Below are positions 35,897 to 41,923 of a stretch of 41,923 nucleotides of DNA, in pieces. Numbering within the stretch: the stretch's first letter is position 1; every line of letters begins with the position of its first letter. The notes under the pieces are model-generated. The model made no database searches. It saw nothing but the letters and a program-made list of their open reading frames with translations, and had not been told where the DNA came from. Origin of the DNA: Saccoglossus kowalevskii (taxonomy: Eukaryota; Hemichordata; Enteropneusta; Harrimaniidae); NCBI RefSeq assembly GCF_000003605.2, contig NW_003136311.1, forward strand, positions 1 to 41,923, given 5' to 3'. Made by a program: the position numbers and the translations under genes.

Positions 35897-36946
35897 CCAT
35901 AATGCATTGTACACCTGTTCAGTAGTGTAAAATATGAATTTCTCTCCCATAATGCATTGTACTCCTGTTCAGTAGTGTAAAATATGAACTTCTCTCCCAT
36001 AATGCATTGTACACCTGCTCTGGGGTGTAAAATAAGAATTTCTCTCCCATAATGCATTGTACACATGTTCAGTGGTGTAAAATATGAATTTCTCTCCCAT
36101 AATGAATTGTACACCTGCTCTGGGGTGTAAAGAATGAATTTCTCTCCCATAATGCATTGTACACCTGCTCAGTGGTGTAAAATATGAATTTCTCTCCCAT
36201 AATGCATTGTACACCTGTTCAGTAGTGTAAAATATGAATTTCTCTCCCATAATGCATTGTACACCTGCTGTGGGGTGTAAAGAATGAATTTCTCTCCCAT
36301 AATGCATTGTACACCTGCTCTGGGGTGTAAAATATGAATTTCTCTCCCATAATGCATTGTACACCTGCTCAGTAGTGTAAAATATGAACTTCTCTTCCAT
36401 AATGCATTGTACACCAGTTCAGTAGTGTAAAATATGAATTTCTCTCCCATAATGCATTGTACACCTGCTCTGGGGTGTAAAATATGAATTTCTCTCCCAT
36501 AATGCATTGTACACATGTTCAGTGGTGTAAAATATGAATTTCTCTCCCATAATGCATTGTACACCTGCTCTGGGGTGTAAAGTATGAATTTCTCTCCCAT
36601 AATGCATTGTACACCTGTTCAGTAGTGTAAAATATGAATTTCTCTCCCATAATGCATTGTACACCTGATCAGTGGTGTTAAATTTGTAGTTCTCTCCCAT
36701 AATGCATTGTACACCTGTTCATTAGTGTAAAGTATGAATTTCTCTCCCATAATGCATTGTACACCTGTTCAGTAGTGTAAAATATGAATTTCTCTCCCAT
36801 AATGCATTGTACTCCTGTTCAGTAGTGTAAAATATGAACTTCTCTCCCATAATGCATTGTACACCTGCTCTGGGGTGTAAAATAAGAATTTCTCTCCCAT
36901 AATGCATTGTACACATGTTCAGTGGTGTAAAATATGAATTTCTCTC
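35897..36946. repeat. 850-bp-spaced duplication with the third U/H/S cassette between
   Basis: Units 35897-36096 (gttcagtag, a tactcctgttcagtag unit with gaacttc, H with aaaataag, acacatgttcagtgg) recur at 36747-36946. Between them lie U, H, AG/gaacttctctt and S (36247-36446), then H, acacatgttcagtgg, H with aaagtatg, gttcagtag and an altered N unit (gatcag, 36647). The interval therefore combines a U/H/S cassette and an N cassette. Confidence 0.84.
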
Positions 36947-37645
36947 CCATAATGCATTGTACACCTGTTCAGCAGTGTAAATATGAATTTCTCTCCCATA
37001 ATGCATTGTACACCTGTTCAGTGGCGTAAAATATGAATTTCTCTCCCATAATGCATTGTACACCTGCTCAGTAGTGTAAAGTATGAATTTCTCTCCCATA
37101 ATGCATTGTACACCTGCTCAGTGGTGTAAAATATGAATTTCTCTCCCATAATGCATTGTACACCTGTTCAGTGGTGTAAAATATGAATTTCTCTCCCATA
37201 ATGCATTGTACTCCTGCTCAGCAGTGTAAAATATGAATTTCTCTCCCATAATGCATTGTACACCTGCTCAGTGGTGTAAAATATGAATTTCTCTCCCATA
37301 ATGCATTGTACACCTGCTCAGTAGTGTAAAATATGAATTTCTCTCCCATAATGCATTGTACACATGCTCAGTGGTGTAAAATATGAATTTCTCTCCCATA
37401 ATGCATTGTACACCTGCTCAGTAGTGTAAAGAATGAATTTCTCTCCCATAATGCATTGTACACCTGCTCGGTGGTGTAAAATATGAATTTCTCTCCCATA
37501 ATGCATTGTACACCTGTTCAGTAGTGTAAAATATGAATTTCTCTCCCATAATGCATTGTACACCTGCTCAGTAGTGTAAAATTTGAATTTCTCTCCCATA
37601 ATGCATTGTACACCTGCTCAGTAGTGAAAAATATGAATTTCTCTC

Positions 37646-37946
37646 CCATAATGCATTGTACACATGCTCAGTGGTGTTAAATATGAATTTCTCTCCCATA
37701 ATGCATTGTACACCTGCTCAGTTGTGTAAAATATGCATTTCTCTCCCATAATGCATTTTTACACCTGTTCAATGGTGTAAAATATGAATTTCTCTCCCAT
37801 AATGCATTGTACACCTGTTCAGTTGTGTAAAATATGAATTTCTCTCCCATAATGCATTGTACACCTGCTCAGTAGTGTAAAGAATGAATTTCTCTCCCAT
37901 AATGCATTGTACACCTGCTCGGTGGTGTAAAATATGAATTTCTCTC
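37646..37946. repeat. M/E segment with shared one-base insertion
   Basis: M (37646), TG with gca (37696), gttcaatgg in a 51-bp unit reading gcattttta where gcattgta is usual (37746), a TG unit, a unit with aaagaatg, E (37897). The same order with the same inserted base is at 39297-39597 (51-bp unit at 39397). The insertion was copied with the segment, so these two copies share a more recent ancestor than the other E cassettes. Confidence 0.85.
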
Positions 37947-38546
37947 CCATAATGCATTGTACACCTGCTCAGTGGTGTAAAATATGAATTTCTCTCCCAT
38001 AATGCATTGTACACCTGTTCAGTAGTGTAAAATATGAATTTCTCCCCCATAATGCATTGTACACCTGTTCAGTAGTGTAAAATATGAATTTCTCTCCCAT
38101 AATGCATTGTACACCTGTTCAGTGGTGTAAAATATGAATTTCTCTCCCATAATGCATTGTACACCTGTTCAGTGGTGTAAAATATGAATTTCTCTCCCAT
38201 AATGCATTGTACACCTGTTCAGTTGTGTAAAATATGAATTTCTCTTCCATAATGCATTGTACACCTGTTCAGTTGTATAAAATATGAATTTCTCTTCCAT
38301 AATGCATTGTACACCTGCTCAGTTGTGTAAAATATGAATTTCTATCCCATAATGCATTGTACACCTGTTCAGTGGCGTTAAATTTGTATATCTCTCCCAT
38401 AAAGCATTGTACACCTGCTCAGTGGTGTAAAATATGAATTTCTCTCCCATAATGCACTGTACACCTGTTCAGTAGGGTAAATTATAAATTTCTGTCCCAT
38501 AATGCATTGTACACCTGCTCAGTAGTGTAAAATATGAATTTCTGTC

Positions 38547-39246
38547 CCATAATGCATTGTACACCTGCTCAGTAGTGTAAAATATGAATTTCACTCCCAT
38601 AATGCATTGTACACCTGCTCTGGGGTGTAAAATAAGAATTTCTCTTCCATAATGCATTGTACACCTGTTCAGTGGTGTAAAATATGAATTTCTTTCCCAT
38701 AATGCATTGTACACCTGTTCAGTGAGGTAAAATATGAATTTCTCTCCCATAATGCATTGTACACCTGCTCTGGGATGTAAAGAATGAATTTCTCTCCCAT
38801 AATGCATTGTACACCTGCTCGGTGGTGTAAAATATGAATTTCTCTCCCATAATGCATTGTACACCTGTTCAGTAGTGTAAAATATGAATTTCTCTTCCAT
38901 AATGCATTGTACACCTGTTCAGTCGTGTAAAATATGAATTTCTCTCCCATAATGCATTGTACACCTGCTCTGAGGTGTAAAATAAGAATTTCTCTCCCAT
39001 AATGCATTGTACACCTGTTCAGTGGTGTAAAATATGAATTTCTCTCCCATAATGCATTGTACACCTGTTCAATGACGTAAAATATGAATTTCTCTCCCAT
39101 AATGCATTGTACACCTGCTCAGTTGTGTAAAATATGAATTTCTCTCCCATAATGCATTGTACACCTGCTCAGTAGTGCAAAATATGAATTTCTCTCCCAT
39201 AATGCATTGTACACCTGCTCAGTGGTGTTAAATATGAATTTCTTTC
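38547..39246. repeat. Regular-length copy of 31898-32646
   Basis: The order is: a unit ending ttcactcc (38547), H with aaaataag, gttcagtgg, R, gctctgggat with aaagaatg (38747), E, gttcagtag with tctcttcc, gttcagtcg (38897), gctctgaggt with aaaataag (38947), gttcagtgg, gttcaatgac, TG, AG, gttaaat with tctttcc. Markers ttcactcc, gctctgaggt and the R unit order it with 31898-32646. All units here are 50 bp. Confidence 0.78.
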
Positions 39247-39847
39247 CCATAATGCATTGTACACCTGCTCAGTTGTGTAAAATATGAATTTCTCTCCCAT
39301 AATGCATTGTACACATGCTCAGTAGTGTTAAATATGAATTTCTCTCCCATAATACATTGTACACCTGCTCAGTTGTGTAAAATATGCATTTCTCTCCCAT
39401 AATGCATTTTTACACCTGTTCAATGGTGTAAAATATGAATTTCTCTCCCATAATGCATTGTACACCTGCTCAGTTGTGTAAAATATGAATTTCTCTCCCA
39501 TAATGCATTGTACACCTGCTCTGGGGTGTAAAGAATGAATTTCTCTCCCATAATGCATTGTACACCTGCTCGGTGGTGTAAAATATGAATTTCTCTCCCA
39601 TAATGCATTGTACACCTGTTCAGTAGTGTAAAATATGAATTTCTCTCCCATAATGCATTGTACACCTGCTCAGTTGTGTAAAATTTGAGTTTCTCTCCCA
39701 TAATGCATTGTACACCTGCTCAGTTGTGTAAAATATGAATTTCTCTCCCATAATGCATTGTACACCTGCTCAGTTGTGTAAAATTTGAGTTTCTCTCCCA
39801 TAATGCATTGTACACCTGCTCAGTTGTGTAAAATATGCATTTCTCTT

Positions 39848-40247
39848 CCATAATGCATTGTACACCTGTTCAGTGGTGTAAAATATGAATTTCTCTCCCA
39901 TAATGCATTGTACACCTGTTCAGTAGTGTAAAATATGAATTTCTCTCCCATAATGCATTGTACACCTGCTCAGTTGTGTAAAATATGAATTTCTCTCCCA
40001 TAATGCATTGTACACCTTCTCAGTGGTGTAAAATATGAATTTCTCTCCCATAATGCATTGTACACCTGTTCAGTGGTGTAATATATGAATTTCTCTCCCA
40101 TAATGCATTGTACACCTGTTCAGTGAGGTAAAATATGAATTTCTCTCCCATAATGCATTGTACACCTGCTCAGTTGTGTAAAATGTGAATTTCTCTCCCA
40201 TAATGCATTGTACACCTGCTCAGTAGTGTAAAATATGAATTTCTCTC
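39848..40247. repeat. Block repeated at the right end of the window
   Basis: Units: gttcagtgg, gttcagtag, TG, cttctcagtgg with gtaaaat (39998), gttcagtgg with gtaatatatg (40048), R (40098), TG with aaaatgtg (40148), AG. The same order runs from 41548 to the end of the window, 1.7 kb further on, with rare states cttctcag/gtaaaat and gtaatatatg in both. Confidence 0.87.
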
Positions 40248-41297
40248 CCATAATGCATTGTACACCTGCTCAGTGGTGTTAAATATGATTTTTTTTCCCA
40301 TAATGCATTGTACACCTGCTCAGTTGTGTAAAATATGAATTTCTCTTCCATAATGCATTGTACACCTGTTCAGTGGTGTAAAATATGAATTTCTCTCCCA
40401 TAATGCATTGTACACCTGCTCAGTTGTGTAAAATATGAATTTCTCTCCCATAATGCATTGTACACCTGCTCAGTAGTGTAAAATATGAATTTCTCTCCCA
40501 TAATGCATTGTACACATGCTCAGTGGTGTTAAATATGAATTTCTCTCCCATAATGCATTGTACACCTGCTCTGGGGTGTAAAGAATGAATTTCTCTCCCA
40601 TAATGCATTGTACACCTGCTCGGTGGTGTAAAATATGAATTTCTCTCCCATAATGCATTGTACACCTGTTCAGTAGTGTAAAATATGAATTTCTCTCCCA
40701 TAATGCATTGTACACCTGCTCAGTGGTGTAAAATTTGAGTTTCTCTCCCATAATGCATTGTACACCTGCTCAGTTGTGTAAAATATGAATTTCTCTACCA
40801 TAATGCATTGTACACCTGCTCAGTTGTGTAAAGTATGAATTTCTCTCCCATAATGCATTGTACACCTGTTCAGTGGTGTAAAATATGAATTTCTCTCCCA
40901 TAATGCATTGTACACCTGCTCAGTTGTGTAAAATATGAATTTCTCTCCCATAATGCATTGTACACCTGCTCAGTTGTGTAAAATATGAATTTCTCTCCCA
41001 TAATGCATTGTACACCTGCTCAGTTGTGTAAAATATGAATTTCTCTCCCATAATGCATTGTACACCTGCTCAGTAGTGTAAAATATGAATTTCTCTCCCA
41101 TAATGCATTGTACACATGCTCAGTGGTGTTAAATACGAATTTCTCTCCCATAATGCATTGTACACCTGCTCAGTTGTGTAAAATATGCATTTCTCTCCCA
41201 TAATGCATTGTACACCTGTTCAATGGTGTAAAATATGAATTTCTCTCCCATAAGGCATTGTACACCTGCTCAGTTGTGTAAAATATGAATTTCTCTC

Positions 41298-41547
41298 CCA
41301 TAATGCATTGTACACCTGCTCTGGGGTGTAAAGAATGATTTTCTCTCCCATAATGCATTGTACACCTGCTCGGTGGTGTAAAATATGAATTTCTCTCCCA
41401 TAATGCATTGTACACCTGTTCAGTAGTGTAAAATATGAATTTCTCTCCCATAATGCATTGTACACCTGTTCAATTGTGTAAAATATGAATTTCTCTCCCA
41501 TAATGCATTGTACACCTGCTCAGTTGTGTAAAATATGAATTTCTCTC
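41298..41547. repeat. H/E segment shared with 31498-31747
   Basis: H with aaagaatgatttt (41298), E (41348), gttcagta (41398), gttcaattg (41448), TG. The segment at 31498-31747 is collinear and shares the unusual aaagaatgatttt and gttcaattg. The H-then-E pair is the most frequent two-unit motif in the window; I count about 15 sites where an aaagaatg unit precedes E. Confidence 0.83.
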
Positions 41548-41847
41548 CCATAATGCATTGTACACCTGTTCAGTGGTGTAAAATATGAATTTCTCTCCCA
41601 TAATGCATTGTACACCTGTTCAGTAGTGTAAAATATGAATTTCTCTCCCATAATGCATTGTACACCTGCTCAGTTGTGTAAAATATGAATTTCTCTCCCA
41701 TAATGCATTGTACACCTTCTCAGTGGTGTAAAATATGAATTTCTCTCCCATAATGCATTGTACACCTGTTCAGTGGTGTAATATATGAATTTCTCTCCCA
41801 TAATGCATTGTACACCTGTTCAGTGAGGTAAAATATGAATTTCTCTC

Positions 41848-41923
41848 CCATAATGCATTGTACACCTGCTCAGTTGTGTAAATGTGAATTTCTCTCCCAT
41901 ATGCATTGTACACCTGCTCAGTA
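41848..41923. repeat. Right end of window, still inside the array
   Basis: Unit 41848 is 49 bp (gtaaatgtg where its duplicate at 40148 has gtaaaatgtg), and the last partial unit begins ccatatgca where the duplicate has ccataatgca. The array continues to the final base, so no right boundary is seen. Confidence 0.8.

Larger units (their letters stand above)
1..41923. repeat. 50-bp satellite array filling the whole window
   Basis: The same 50-bp unit is seen end to end in one orientation, starting at position 1 in phase. I traced unit starts through every phase change and count 838 full units plus a partial unit from 41897. About 22 units are not 50 bp, with lengths of 47-53. The reference unit at 151-200 has 14 A, 17 T, 8 G and 11 C (38% G+C) and no CpG. 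Typical units differ from it by 0-4 substitutions. No unique sequence interrupts the array, and neither flank is reached on the right. In known genomes, long homogeneous arrays of this kind are eukaryotic satellite DNA maintained by unequal exchange and gene conversion. Chromosomal location and species cannot be read from the sequence. There is no gene anywhere in this span. Confidence 0.98.

Noticed and set aside
1-41923. CRISPR array
   Set aside because: There are no unique spacers. The whole 50-bp unit repeats, and variable positions are shared among units in linked sets.
1-41923. Telomere or simple-sequence array, or rRNA/tRNA tandem genes
   Set aside because: The period is 50 bp with complex sequence, with no telomere-type hexamers, and the unit is too short to hold a tRNA or 5S gene.

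Overview
The window is one continuous tandem repeat. A 50-bp unit runs in a single orientation from the first base to the last. By my count there are 838 complete units plus a 27-base partial unit at the right end. I found no gene, RNA gene, mobile element, CRISPR array or unique-sequence insert. The typical unit (for example 151-200) is 38% G+C with no CpG. A 42-kb head-to-tail array of an AT-rich, non-coding 50-bp unit is satellite (or very large minisatellite) DNA of a eukaryote. The sequence alone does not name the species or say whether the array is centromeric, pericentromeric, subtelomeric or interstitial.

The unit has a conserved part and a variable part. Positions 1-18 carry two adjoining palindromes, AATGCATT and TGTACA, and rarely change. 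Positions 19-50, especially 21-30 and 31-43, carry recurring alternative states. Position 28 is G, T or A, all common, and position 22 is C or T. Linked variants define subfamilies, which I abbreviate as follows. H: gctctggggt, usually followed by aaagaatg, aaagtatg, aaaataag or aaaatatg. E: gctcggtggt. D: gctcagtgat with gcacttc. F: cttctcagtgg with gttaaat. M: acacatgctcag with gttaaat. L: gctcatttgt. N: gttaaatttgtag. P: aaatttgagt. R: gttcagtgag. Q: gcactg...gttcagtaggg with aaattatg. U: gctgtggggt. S: accagttcagtag.

The order of these variants is not a regular higher-order repeat. It is a mosaic of duplicated blocks of 4 to about 22 units, pasted at many distances (about 0.2 to 37 kb) and sometimes in swapped order. 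The clearest are a 1.05-1.1 kb F/M block at 4249-5348 and 14701-15750; a 650-bp block at 28051-28700 and 33097-33746; two blocks at 10050-10499 and 11100-11749 that recur in reversed order at 28701-29150 and 27751-28400; and a 300-bp block at 13701-14000 and 37997-38296. Several copies differ by exactly one unit, and the junction unit is sometimes a hybrid of two neighbours, which is the expected trace of unequal exchange.

Regularity breaks in a few places. The first two units (1-100) are strongly degenerate, which suggests an array edge just to the left. Interior islands at about 1900-2400 and 11850-12049 contain highly diverged units. At 31300-32296 indels are densely clustered. The last 43 bases carry two single-base deletions relative to a duplicate copy. 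Only about 22 of 838 units are not exactly 50 bp.

The short reverse-strand open frames are by-products of the repeat. Because 50 is not a multiple of 3, a frame cycles every three units (150 bp). The typical unit has a TGA in one of its three reverse frames. Longer open stretches occur only where a variant (mainly H or E) removes that TGA or an indel shifts frame. No coding sequence is annotated.
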